Below, piece after piece: positions 36,501-45,425 of a stretch of 64,000 nucleotides of DNA (positions within the stretch are counted from its first letter, which is position 1; each line of letters begins with the position of its first letter). The notes beneath the pieces were generated by a model. It was given only the letters and a program-made list of their open reading frames with translations, had not been told where the DNA came from and did no database searches. Source of the stretch: Chrysoperla carnea (Eukaryota; Arthropoda; Insecta; Neuroptera; Chrysopidae); NCBI RefSeq assembly GCF_905475395.1, contig NC_058338.1, forward strand, positions 77,201,435-77,265,434, written 5' to 3'. Position numbers and translations under genes: made by a program.

Positions 36501-38742
36501 CAATATAAAATACTAATACAAAAGGATTTGATTTTTTAGTTAGGATTTTTGAAATTTAACATGTTTGAAATTTTTATCAGACAATATTAACAAATTGAAG
36601 TAATTTAACTTTTGTACTAGCATAATAAATTGTAAGAATATTTTGTTTGTTTGAAATAGTAAATAAATTAAATTATATTTACAATGCGGGTAAAATAATC
36701 AAATCTATCGTAGAAAACACATTGATTTTTGATTAAAAATGAATTTGACAAATTATATGTCGTTTATCTTTCGAATGAAACTATCTATATATATCTATGT
36801 TAGACAATAACTAATTCACGTCTTTCGTTTTTAAATAAATTAAAGAGCTTAAACAAATCTAAACAGAATTCAACAGGTGTGTTTCAATTTTATAAAACTA
36901 TTGAAACAATATGATATTTTATAAATTTCATCAATTTAAAAAACCATTTTAAGTAGGTAAATGTAATTTCAAAAAAATATAAAGTAGGGAAAAAAATACA
37001 TATAGTATCGGAATTCGAACGACGGGTCAGTAGATGTTCAACCGATCCCGCCAATTAAGATATTCAAAATAAAGAAATATATTTAAAACTTTTTAAATTA
37101 TATTATTAAACGCGATTGGGCGTTTAAAGTGTTTTAGTGTCGATACCAAAAAACTGAAATTTTGTGAGCCAATAATTGAGTATTGAACACACTTTCTGTA
37201 TAAATTTCAAGTCGATTCTCTGTTCGGTTTACGATAAATTAATTATTTAAAAAAGTCCTTTTTGCATGGTATATAAAGAAGTTGTAATAAATGTTGGTGT
37301 TTTAGTCAAAAAGTGCTTTTAAAAATGTTTTACCATTTACATTAAAAACTTTTATCAATATTTCTCAAGTTTTAAGCTTGAAAACCATAACAAAATTAAG
37401 AACTGTGAATAAAAATGAAAAATTTTTTTAGTAAAAACACTGACTTTGATAATTAATTTCTCTTCAACTGTACAGAGGATCTAATTTTTCACGAAAGACT
37501 TATAAAAGGATGATTAATTGATGAATAAAATTTCATATCTTTGGTATCATTTTCAATTAACGTTATCGAAATACCTTAAGGCAGATAATAATACACTTAG
37601 AAAGAAAACTTCTTATATGTAGATATATTTGTACATTTTCATGAAAAATATAACATTAACAGTAAAAACTTTCAAAATGAATATAATAAAAGCTTTTACA
37701 TTGAATTCATGCACAGGACCTACTCATTAATTATGAAGTCTGACTGATTTTTGAAGTAAATGCCAAATGATTCGTCTGAAAATGATTAGTTCGTCCTGAA
37801 AATAAATAGAATTTTCTAGCTAAAACTACCAAAAAGTCTCAAAACGAAATTATTTATAAAAATTATGATTTAAGGAAACTAAAAGCGAACGCAGTCCAGA
37901 TAGAAAGCTCCAATCGAACATTAAATTTTGTATCACAATTTAAAAACTATTTTAAACATTTATATTTCAATTAAATCGCGCGTTCCTAAACTGTAATTTT
38001 TTCCCATTGCTTCCACCAAACTTTTATTTCAAAACGTGAATTATCAAAGTATAGTTGTTTAATCATCAAAGTTTCATAAATGATAAAGTTTCATAAGCTT
38101 TAAAGTTATACGACGGTAAGAAGTGGGTAAACAATAAATGGAAAAATTTGTTTACACAGTCGATAAATCAATCATAGATCAATTTAATAACATTAAGCTA
38201 AAAAAACACGTACGACGCGCTACGTATCGCGTATGGATGAATTTTATTATCATTTTTTTCACCTCAATTACAAAAGTTTATTTTCCAAGAATATTTTTTA
38301 TAATATAATAAGAAATTAAAAATTATACAAAAATTATTAAAATTATTTAATAATAAATGTAAATAATTTAGAATATTATTATTAGTATTTATGGCAGTGG
38401 GTTTTTTATTAACGCTCAAAAAAACAATTAAAAATTATCAAAAAAATTTACCATTAAAATGATATGCAAATAAATTTAATTATAATTAAAAATTTCCCAC
38501 ATAATTCATAGCAATATTATTCTAAGAAAATTTATTTTTATTATTTATAAAAATATTTTTACGAAAGGTGTCAATTTAAAAAAAATATTGATAAAATAAA
38601 AATTTATAAAATTTCAAAAGTAAATAATACCTGGAATAATTGATGTTGCATCTAAATTAGTATATGTTGTATTATTTATAGGATAATCGCCATAAAAGGC
38701 CTCATTGGCCGAAAGGGCTAAATCGAGCACTTGGAGGACCAT
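15545..38742 (-). CDS. pnt: ETS transcription factor Pointed, P1-like isoform, 6 coding exons
   Basis: Nuclear ETS-domain activator, the effector of receptor tyrosine kinase/MAPK signalling in insects. Coding exons: 38631-38742, 18188-18682, 16570-16839, 16232-16501, 15867-16143, 15545-15608. Every splice phase agrees, giving 495 aa. Exon 1 starts [18 protein letters not shown]; an in-frame TAG precedes this ATG. Exon 2 (about residues 38-202) is Gln/His/Pro-rich low complexity. Exons 3-4 are Gly/Ser/Pro/Asp-rich linker. Exon 5 (about residues 383-474) is the ETS domain: [26 protein letters not shown], and the recognition-helix block [19 protein letters not shown] with its two DNA-contacting Arg. 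Exon 6 ends [18 protein letters not shown]. No SAM/PNT domain is encoded in these exons, so this is the short P1-type product. A P2-type form with upstream SAM exons is expected from the family but was not found. Intron 1 is 19.9 kb and repeat-filled. Confidence 0.93.
18188..18682 (-). other. pnt: Gln/His-rich low-complexity exon of pointed
   Basis: On the minus strand the exon is dominated by CAA, CAG, CAT and CAC codons, with runs of up to five Gln plus Asn4 and Pro4. CAA and CAG are mixed, which makes large slippage expansions less likely. Other frames stay open here only because of this repeat composition and are not genes. Confidence 0.85.
18838..18980 (+). repeat. dispersed repeat, pair with 45283-45425
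   Basis: ATGCCTACTTTTGAAGT and flanking sequence (AATCTATGAAAACATAT..., TCTACCGTTT..., AATTGATTTA) occur in the same order and orientation near 45283-45425. Copy 1 lies in pointed intron 1. Unknown family, non-coding. Confidence 0.65.
20385..20715. mobile_element. 331-bp MITE in pointed intron 1
   Basis: TTTTATGAGGTACACACTT at the left is matched by AAGTGTGTACCTCATAAAA at the right. Pairing continues inward with ATTCTTAATGTTTTCAAAAAC against its inverted counterpart, and with AAAAATCC against GGATTTTT. Non-coding. Open frames inside it are by-products. Confidence 0.75.
21440..21861. mobile_element. pogo/Tigger-like MITE built from ATAACGAA repeats
   Basis: The ends are CAGTGCAACCTTAATATAAC and, inverted, GTTATATCGAGGTTGCACTG. 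A TA follows the right end. The interior carries about ten variants of CCTCNATATAACGAA. Such ends (CAGTNNAACCTCGNTATAACGAA) are characteristic of pogo/Tigger-group elements. No transposase is present. Confidence 0.75.
22318..22945. mobile_element. foldback MITE in pointed intron 1 with a relative at 37.1-37.5 kb
   Basis: GATGATCAAATAATAGTTAT at the left faces ATAACCCCCACTTGATCACC at the right. Internal words such as TACGTCTTTTGTGATAAAAG, CTTTTTAAAAGCACTT-like stretches, and AAAATTTCAGTTTTTTGGTA recur in inverted orientation around 37110-37530. Confidence 0.6.
23268..23862 (-). repeat. dispersed repeat family R, copy 2
   Basis: Inverted relative to 7567-8125. It has AACAATTGACTGAG at the left, then GTAAACAGTGAT-region remnants, CCATTAGAAATAG-type text, TAAGATGGGT, the CCGT-rich stretch and GTTACAAACATGGAACTAAA at the right. 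Diverged, non-coding, within pointed intron 1. Confidence 0.6.
24653..25106 (+). mobile_element. Helitron-like non-autonomous element, copy A
   Basis: The left end TCTATATATTATAAATGCGA is followed by a GTTTGTTTGTTACGCTTTCA stretch. The right end is CCCAGCGAAGC...GGTATCACTCTAG followed by T. The TC...CTAG|T ends fit Helitrons, but no strong 3' hairpin is evident. Relatives are at 32622-32924 (inverted) and 49163-49653. Confidence 0.55.
27505..28120 (-). pseudogene. pogo/Tigger-type transposase relic
   Basis: On the minus strand, 27505-27693 encodes a peptide with VPKST-like [14 protein letters not shown] and then [16 protein letters not shown] and [10 protein letters not shown]. This matches the helix-turn-helix/CENP-B-like N-terminal region of Tigger transposases. 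The preceding sequence still reads REKLKLIS but is broken by stops. The upstream end CAGTATAACTTGGTTAAGTG at 28120 looks like a pogo-group terminal repeat, followed by a TA target site. The catalytic domain is missing and the other terminus is unclear. Confidence 0.75.
31564..31668. repeat. short inverted repeat in pointed intron 1
   Basis: TATTCACGATATCATTCTGAA is followed about 60 bases later by TTCGGAATGATATCGTGAGTA, its inverted copy with few mismatches. Probably a small MITE or a hairpin remnant. Confidence 0.55.
32622..32924 (-). mobile_element. Helitron-like non-autonomous element, copy B
   Basis: Inverted relative of 24653-25106. On the minus strand it starts TCTATATATTACAAACGTG and ends with CCCAGCGAAGCGGGTGGGTA then TCACTCTAG followed by T. 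Shorter than copy A because of internal deletion. Confidence 0.6.
33930..34168 (-). repeat. inverted duplicate of 39883-40100
   Basis: Shared words include CCACCAAATTTCAAAGGAAT, ACCACCTC, AAACTTAAA/GAGACAATT, GAGTAACTCGGATAATAATA and TTCATATGCAATGTCTT, in opposite orientation in the second copy. It spans the C-terminal part and 3' flank of the coding relic. Confidence 0.75.
34084..34260 (-). pseudogene. coding relic of unrecognised protein (58-codon open stretch)
   Basis: The minus-strand open stretch encodes ...[17 protein letters not shown] then [19 protein letters not shown] and a stop at 34084. The composition is protein-like (Ala, Glu, Lys-rich) and unlike the AT-rich background. A second inverted copy at about 39883-39950 reads RLAERTLQDIAYEVREGLM with a stop. 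Similarity continues past the stop to about 33930 in one copy and 40100 in the other. I do not recognise the protein. It may be the C-terminus of a transposable-element ORF or duplicated copies of a host gene end. Confidence 0.5.
36996..37050 (-). repeat. tRNA-like fragment
   Basis: On the minus strand there is a B-box-like CGTTCGAATTCC preceded by TTGGCGGGATCGGTTGAAC. It is too short and unpaired for a tRNA gene, so it is probably a SINE remnant. Confidence 0.3.
37110..37530 (-). repeat. diverged copy of the 22.3-22.9 kb foldback family
   Basis: In inverted orientation it shares ACCAAAAAACTGAAATTTTG, TTTCTGTATAAATTTCAAG, GATAAATTAATTA, AAAAAGTGCTTTTAAAAATG, TTGATAATTAATTTC and CTTATAAAAGGATGATTAAT with 22470-22730. 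Non-coding. Confidence 0.55.
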
Positions 38743-39102
38743 ATTCGAAGAATCACTGTTTGCGTCCGTCGTGACGCTATAAATATTGTGGTGCCCCTAA
38801 AGTCACCACTCAATAAAAACTAACAAATATAATATTCAAACATAAAAATAAAATCACGTAAAAAAAAACAGTTTTTTAAGTTTATAAAAATATAAAAAAA
38901 TCACAATTAAAAAAGCACACTTTGTTTTTCATTTTTCACTTAAATAAAAAAAATTCACATTTTTTAAAACAAACAAAAAAATTCACTAAATATAAGGCGA
39001 CGGATTCGATTTGGCCGGGTGGTTTTTTTTTTGTGTGTGTATGTATGTGTATGGAAGCTACAGGTGTATGATAAAGACCATTGTAATACACGCAAAGTTT
39101 TA

Positions 39103-39136
39103 ATACTGATTCGATTGCGCTTCGTATTATGTTATA
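39103..39136 (-). promoter_or_regulatory. pnt: candidate core promoter of pointed P1 (TATA + initiator)
   Basis: On the minus strand TATAACATAA begins at 39136 and an arthropod-type initiator TCAGT lies at 39109-39105. The spacing is 29 bases from the first T to the initiator A at 39107, the canonical distance. A transcript from 39107 would have a 5' UTR of about 365 bases before the ATG at 38742. The region is less AT-rich than its surroundings. Confidence 0.45.
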
Positions 39137-39882
39137 CTCCTTGGTACACTGTATACGTACGAATGTTGTTCGGTAACTGAAAGAGACGCATCCGGCCCCG
39201 TGCTCTACACATAACGTCCACCACCACTATATTAGTTTGAATGAGTTGAAACTAAAAAGATATTTCCACCAATGTTCTGTATTCTATACTCATATATGAA
39301 TTAACTATTTGTTTTTAGTAAAAAATATACAACATATAGGAGATAGGAGATATTATAAACTTAGGAGACTAACGACTTAGAGAGACCTCTACCAGCACTT
39401 TTTTAATAGAAGACACCTGATCATTAACACACAAAATTAATAATAGCTGTGTACGGCTACTAGGTTTGTATGGAAGAGGTACTAAAACACTAGTTTAGAA
39501 AAAAAGTCATTCACAAACGTTTGTAATCTATTTTAAAAAATTTATTTCCTAATTTTTGTATTTCAACATTCATTTTATAAGTATATAGTTTTTGGTTTTA
39601 TCGATTTTATAATCTTTTAAGATTATAGATATATATTATGTGATGATTTTAAGGGGAAATTTCTTAATAATTTTTAATGTTACGTTTAAAAATTACATGC
39701 ATTGTATTTTTTTTCTTGTTAATTTGTATCTATTGATTTTGACTTAAGACGACAGTATTCTCAAATTTGAAAAAAATTGATTTTTTGTGTGCATATTTTC
39801 AAAGGTTATATCCTTAAGAATATGTATTTTTCAAAATTTGAATTATTTTCGGAGATATATAGATTTTCTGGTAACGAAGTTA

Positions 39883-40100
39883 AGCTCGGTTAGCAGAAAG
39901 AACTTTGCAAGACATTGCATATGAAGTAAGAGAAGGCTTAATGTTGTGAGTATTTAATATTATTATCCGAGTTACTCCGGAATTGTCTCTCAAACTTAAA
40001 CGCCTTTTTTTTCGAAACTACATTTTTTCGAGGTGGTTTACATGATATCCCATGTTTTACTGGATCGATTCCTTTGAAATTTGGTGGGAAACTTGCTTAT
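39883..40100 (+). repeat. inverted duplicate of 33930-34168
   Basis: Plus-strand copy of the coding-relic repeat. It encodes RLAERTLQDIAYEVREGLM, then TGA, then the shared non-coding tail. It lies about 0.75 kb upstream of the pointed P1 promoter candidate. Confidence 0.75.
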
Positions 40101-40664
40101 AAATCTCTATATCGCCTGTGCCTTTGATTTAAAAAAATTTCAGTTTGGAGTATTTAAAAAAAATTCGAAAAGGTTAAAAAAAAAGCTAAGATGCAGGCGA
40201 CAAAATTTTTACTGATTGAGAATTTTTCAAATTTTTTGGTTTCAGATCACTACTAGGGTTGGAATCCTGTCAACCAGGGTGCATTGTTTTTTTTCTAGCC
40301 CCTACTTCATCGGCCTGTATTTCGAAGAATTTTTGATTTTTTTTTTGTATTCTTAATATGTCAATAAAGATCTTATAAAACATTGCCTACAATAATTTTT
40401 TCCATAATTTTTAATCTTAGTTTGAAAAATGCCTAAAATTTCAGTTTCTATACCAGAATTTCCCCTTAATGATTTCGAAAATTTAATTTGAGTTGGATAT
40501 CGTACAATTTTAATGGCGTGGAGGAGCTATATCATTCTTTCTCTCTTTTTTTTAGATTAATGCGCAATTTTATGTTAACTTTAATTGGCTTGTTAATATT
40601 GTAAACAAATCTTTATTTTTCACCTACTTCTAATTATTGATTCTAATGAAAATACATTGGTACT

Positions 40665-41126
40665 ATCTAAAATAATTATGGTATAATTTTCCTGCTTTCA
40701 CAATGGAAATATAAAATATACTATGTTATAGAAACTTAAAATTTGATGGAAGCGTAGGAAATATATAAGCAGCGAAAGATATAAAAAAGTCAATTGGTTC
40801 AAATATAGTCAGAAAAATTCAAATATTTAAAATTTGGTGGAAGCGTCGGGAAAAATATATAATCCACGAAAGAGGTAAAAAATTCAATTGGTTCAAATGT
40901 AGTTTTAAATAGTTCCAATTATTTTTACATTCCAATATTTCATTCTATGTTGAATTTAAAAATAATTTGAACTATTTAAAACTACATTTGAACCAATTGA
41001 ATTTTTTACCTCTTTCGTGGATTATATATTTTTCCCGACGCTTCCACCAAATTTTAAGTTACATACATAGCATATTTCTTATTTTCATTATAAAAGCAGG
41101 TAAATAATACGATAATTATTTTAGAT
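40665..41126. mobile_element. 465-bp foldback MITE with internally duplicated module
   Basis: The ends ATCTAAAATAATTA and TAATTATTTTAGAT are inverted. The inner arms 40827-40930 and 40959-41057 are a nearly perfect 98-base inverted repeat around GGTGGAAGCGTCGGGAAAAA, with a 28-base loop. The left side also carries an earlier, diverged direct copy of the module at 40733-40815 (GATGGAAGCGTAGGAAATAT). Confidence 0.8.
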
Positions 41127-43224
41127 GGTAATTTTGAAGGAATTTTCTTCAGTTGTTTACCCTATAAAAATTTTTATTTCGAATAAGATTTGAACCAAAT
41201 TATTATGTGGACTGCGTTATAAAGTATATTAAATTTAAAACTGTAATTTCACTTTTAAAATCAGCTGCTTTATAAAAACCAGTGAATTCAATAATGATTA
41301 TAATTATTCTAAAATGCAAAACAAGATTTCAATTTCTAAGCAAAAATGGTGTAACTTCGTGCTTTAATATTATTTATTCATATCATGAAGGGTTGCGTTT
41401 TTATTTCTTCAAAGAAAAAACAACCCGTTCTTTTAACCCTTCTTGAGAAACGGTCAAATATTCTATATTTTGTATATCACAAATAAAAGTATGCACCTTT
41501 ATAGAAAATTTTCTTATATAAAAAATAATTTGTTCCAATGACATAACAGCACTTGAACTAATTTTATTTCATATGTATTTAGAAGTGTCTTTATAAGCAA
41601 GCATATGCGTTTGTACAGTACTTTTATTAAAAGTTTATAGAAGATGATACAGTAACGATCAAAATTATAAAACTCTCAACGCCTTAATTTTTAAATTATA
41701 TACTGAGAATTTGTTCAAATAGAAGTGTTATGAATCGTCGATTATTGAGCATGCAATAAACAACAGATTTAGCAAGTAAAATTGAGAAAATCGATCCGTT
41801 ATAAAGGTATACTTTAATTGAAAAATATAAACTATTACGAAATTTTCACAGTTTTCCCGAATATCGATTTTAAATCTTTTCCTTTATGCGGCAAAAATAC
41901 ACTATAATGTATGTATTATAATAACATTTTCATTTTGAAGTGATTCCCCTCCCCCCTTCAAAGCTTAATTATTAAATTGAAACTTTGCATTCTCAGGACC
42001 GATGACAATACAATAATTTAATAAGAATTTTCTGATGGTGGAAGTGCAGATAACATTCTTAATTAATAAATAATAATTTAGAAAACTAAAAAGCACGCTT
42101 TTGTAGCTAGCTGAACTAAAAAGTAGAAAATAATTTCTACTAATAAGCTAAGAAATAAAGTACTTAAGAAAAATATTTATCGTAAATAAGGGTGGGATGC
42201 TTTTTAAGATATTTTATAGTATTTTTAAGTTTACCAATATCTGTAAATAAAATATTTACAATAATTGAAATCTAGCACCCCACGCATTTTTATAATAAAA
42301 TGAATGCATGCATGTGGTGGCTTGCTGCTGCTTTTTTAAATTTTGCATCAAATAAAACGGGTTTAAAAAAAGTCCTCTGTTTGTTATTAAAACTTTTGCT
42401 TAGATCTTTGAGTTTTCGTACAAACGGAGATGAAAGAAAAGTTTAAAAACAATACTTCTGTTTGAAACTTTTTTCGTATACAGTAGAGAGATTTACCATA
42501 AAAAGACATTAAGACATTAAAGCTATGAATTTTGTTACAAATAGTAAGAAAAACAAAGAAAATTGAAAGAGATGGAAGACACATACGTGTTTGCTTTTTA
42601 ATTACAAAACCATTGTTCAAACCATATTAATAGATAAAAGATATTAGAGCAAGAGCCCACCGTAAAATAGCTAGCCGATAAGCAGACTGGATGAAATATA
42701 TTTTTTCCTATATAATTAACTGTAGGCATTACAGAAATCATTTAGTGCCAGGCGTGGCGCGGTTATTTTTATCTTCAAAATTTTTGAAAATGGAATTTTC
42801 TTATGTACTAACTATACCTACAGCCTAACACCTTCAAATTAATGGCAAACTCTTCTATTTATCATTATCAAAAAAGATTTTATCAAGTGCCTCGGTTTAC
42901 CAGGTATTTACGAGTTGGCACGGATCGTTCAATTATCTTTTCCGCGCGTACTAACTATACCTACTCGTTAACACCTTCCAATTAACGCCAAATTATTCCT
43001 TAAATATTAATATAGTAAAAAAAAATCAAGTGCCAGGTATATATAAGGATTTAATGCCTGGCACGGCACTTTATATTTTGTTATTCCCTATGCTATTATA
43101 TATAAAACCTATTGGATTTATTTTATCATAATAATCTTATTAATCACTTTCATTCATTCTGAAGTAAAATTTTGTTAATTTTAAAGTATGAAATCATTTT
43201 ATATATTTGTCATTTAGATTTAAA

Positions 43225-43470
43225 ATGCCTCTTTGGTTTGAAGGTGATCCAACACCTCTAACAGTTGAGGACATTGTTTTGGTGGAGTTAGATGAAGTTG
43301 AAAATGAAGAATTTCAGATTGATATCGATAATTGTAATTTTGACGAGAATGACGATGATGATGCTAACCACTATGAAAATATTAATTATGATGATGATCT
43401 GAATAATGTTGATGAGGAAAATGATGATGATGACGATGATGACAACGATGTAAGCGATCACGATGAATAA
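43225..43470 (+). CDS. small acidic ORF inside the long-arm foldback element
   Basis: An ATG at 43225 opens an 81-residue frame, MPLWFEGDPTPLTVEDIVL..., whose second half is almost entirely Asp/Glu/Asn (DDDDD runs). A pyrimidine-poor TTTAG lies just upstream, so this could be a terminal exon as well as a complete ORF. AATAAA is at 43572. A second possible exon with the similar start LWEGDFTELKQLQ lies at about 43638-43694, ending at AAG|GTAATT. The protein is not recognised. Acidic tails occur in some transposase genes, but there is no catalytic motif here. Confidence 0.4.
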   Translation: MPLWFEGDPTPLTVEDIVLVELDEVENEEFQIDIDNCNFDENDDDDANHYENINYDDDLNNVDEENDDDDDDDNDVSDHDE

Positions 43471-43571
43471 ATGTAAAGAGTGTAAAGAATGCATAGTAAT
43501 GTATAAGATATAATGTAATGTAGGTGTTCTCTATTAGTATTGTAATTAAATCATAATTTCAACAAATTTTC

Positions 43572-43577
43572 AATAAA
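43572..43577 (+). terminator. polyadenylation signal within the foldback element
   Basis: AATAAA about 100 bases after the acidic ORF stop, in a context of further A-rich repeats. Confidence 0.4.
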
Positions 43578-45282
43578 TAAAAAAATATTATTATAAAAAT
43601 TTGTTGTATTTGTTATTTCTCGTAAAACTATAGATCTCAGCAAACGTAGAGCTCTGGGAAGGTGATTTTACAGAGCTGAAGCAGTTACAAAAAAAGGTAA
43701 TTATATTAATATCATATAATTGGAGTGTAAAGATGTGATTTGTATTGTGCTGAACAGAATTCTGTACCTCAGAATGAATGAAAGTGATTAATAAGATTAT
43801 TATGATAAAATAAATCCAATAGGTTTTATATATAATAGCATAGGGAATAACAAAATATAAAGTGTCGTGCCAGGCATTAAATCCTTATATATACCTGGCA
43901 CTTGATTTTTTTTTACTATATTAATATTTAAGGAATAATTTGGCGTTAATTGGAAGGTGTTAACGAGTAGGTATAGTTAGTACGCGCGGAAAAGATAATT
44001 GAACGATCCGTGCCAACTCGTAAATACCTGGTAAACCGAGGCACTTGATAAAATCTTTTTTGATAATGATAAATAGAAGAGTTTGCCATTAATTTGAAGG
44101 TGTTAGGCTGTAGGTATAGTTAGTACATAAGAAAATTCCATTTTCAAAAATTTTGAAGATAAAAATAACCGCGCCACGCCTGGCACTAAATGATTTCTGT
44201 AATGCCTACAGTTAATTATATAGGAAAAAATATATTTCATCCAGTCTGCTTATCGGCTAGCTATTTTACGGTGGGCTCTTGGACTATATATACAGAGTAT
44301 TTAAAGAAGTTCCAATATTATTTGTTTCCATTGGGTTATGCTGCTTTACTACACTTGAGATTTTTTGAACGAACTGTAATATCACCCTTATTTATGTGGC
44401 CATCAAGAACATATTAAAGGTAGTTTCAACAACATTCTGTACAACATATCTTAACAATAAATAAACACTTGGTAAATATGTTATAATCCCACTTCTTTTT
44501 GGGGATGATTTAATTCAACTTACATTTTATTTTATATACTAAGTGATGTACCTTTTTATTTCAAAGTACAACCCACTTAAGAGAGTCTATAAACTTTAAT
44601 GGGGAATAAAGTAGTTTAGTAAGTATGGTTCCGACCAACATTATCACCGTGAATACTACCAACCGGATGTTGTCACGTGTCACAAACTATATATCCTCCT
44701 TCCCAATAAGTTTTTTTTTTCTTTTAAAGATCATATTGCACCAGGTCTATTGTTATAAAGAGTAAGATTTCGTTACTTCAAAAAGTATTATCTAGATTTT
44801 TCGTAAGACTATTAAAATTGTGTTCTGTACTGTGGAAATTTGAATCTTTTTTCGATAAAGAAAAATGGCCGAGGTGGTTTTGTCTTATAGATAGCAAAAG
44901 AATGGCTTATTCTTTAATAGCCGTTAAAATACCCAGTTAAGATAGTACGAGCGCCAAGGCAAGTTTAGACTTGTGAATGAAATTACTTCGATGATGAATT
45001 TTGTTATAACTTCATGAATGTAGACGAAAACTAATAAAATTTTCGATAATTGCCTTGGTTTTCGAAATATCGAAAGATAAATAATTTAAAAAAAGTTTTC
45101 GATATTTTGAAAATTACTCTAGATATCGAAAAATTTTATTCTTACTTTTCGTCTTATATTGTCAAGTTATAACATAATTCAACATCAAAATTGAAAAAAT
45201 ATATTTTTTTAAACTTAATCATTTATTAAGGTTTTAACTTTAATATATAGTTAATTTTTTGTAATTTAAACCGACGCGAGTA

Positions 45283-45425
45283 GTTTTGGAGAAATCTATG
45301 AAAACATATCATCCATCTACCGTTTAACCATGTTGTTCAATATTAAATATGCCTACTTTTGAAGTTATTTATTTATTTAAATAATCAGGCAATTCCCCCT
45401 GAAATTTTCAGAATTGATTTATTTT
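45283..45425 (+). repeat. dispersed repeat, pair with 18838-18980
   Basis: Direct-orientation copy with ATGCCTACTTTTGAAGT and the surrounding words, and with small indels relative to the intronic copy. Confidence 0.65.

Larger units (their letters stand above)
42650..44281. mobile_element. 1,632-bp long-arm foldback element with internal ORF
   Basis: The arms 42650-43162 and 43769-44281 are inverted copies of 513 bases each with no indel (position sums are constant) and very few mismatches. One visible mismatch is GCACGGCACT against GCACGACACT. The ends are CAAGAGCCCACCG / CGGTGGGCTCTTG. Each arm contains a GTGCCAGG...CCTGGCAC hairpin and two direct copies of GTACTAACTATACCTAC. The 606-base unique centre holds an acidic ORF and a polyadenylation signal. 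No clear target-site duplication is seen. The superfamily is undetermined. Confidence 0.85.

Noticed and set aside
44190..44417. 75-codon open frame at the right end of the long-arm foldback
   Set aside because: It crosses the element boundary and half of it is terminal-repeat sequence. No start context or similarity.
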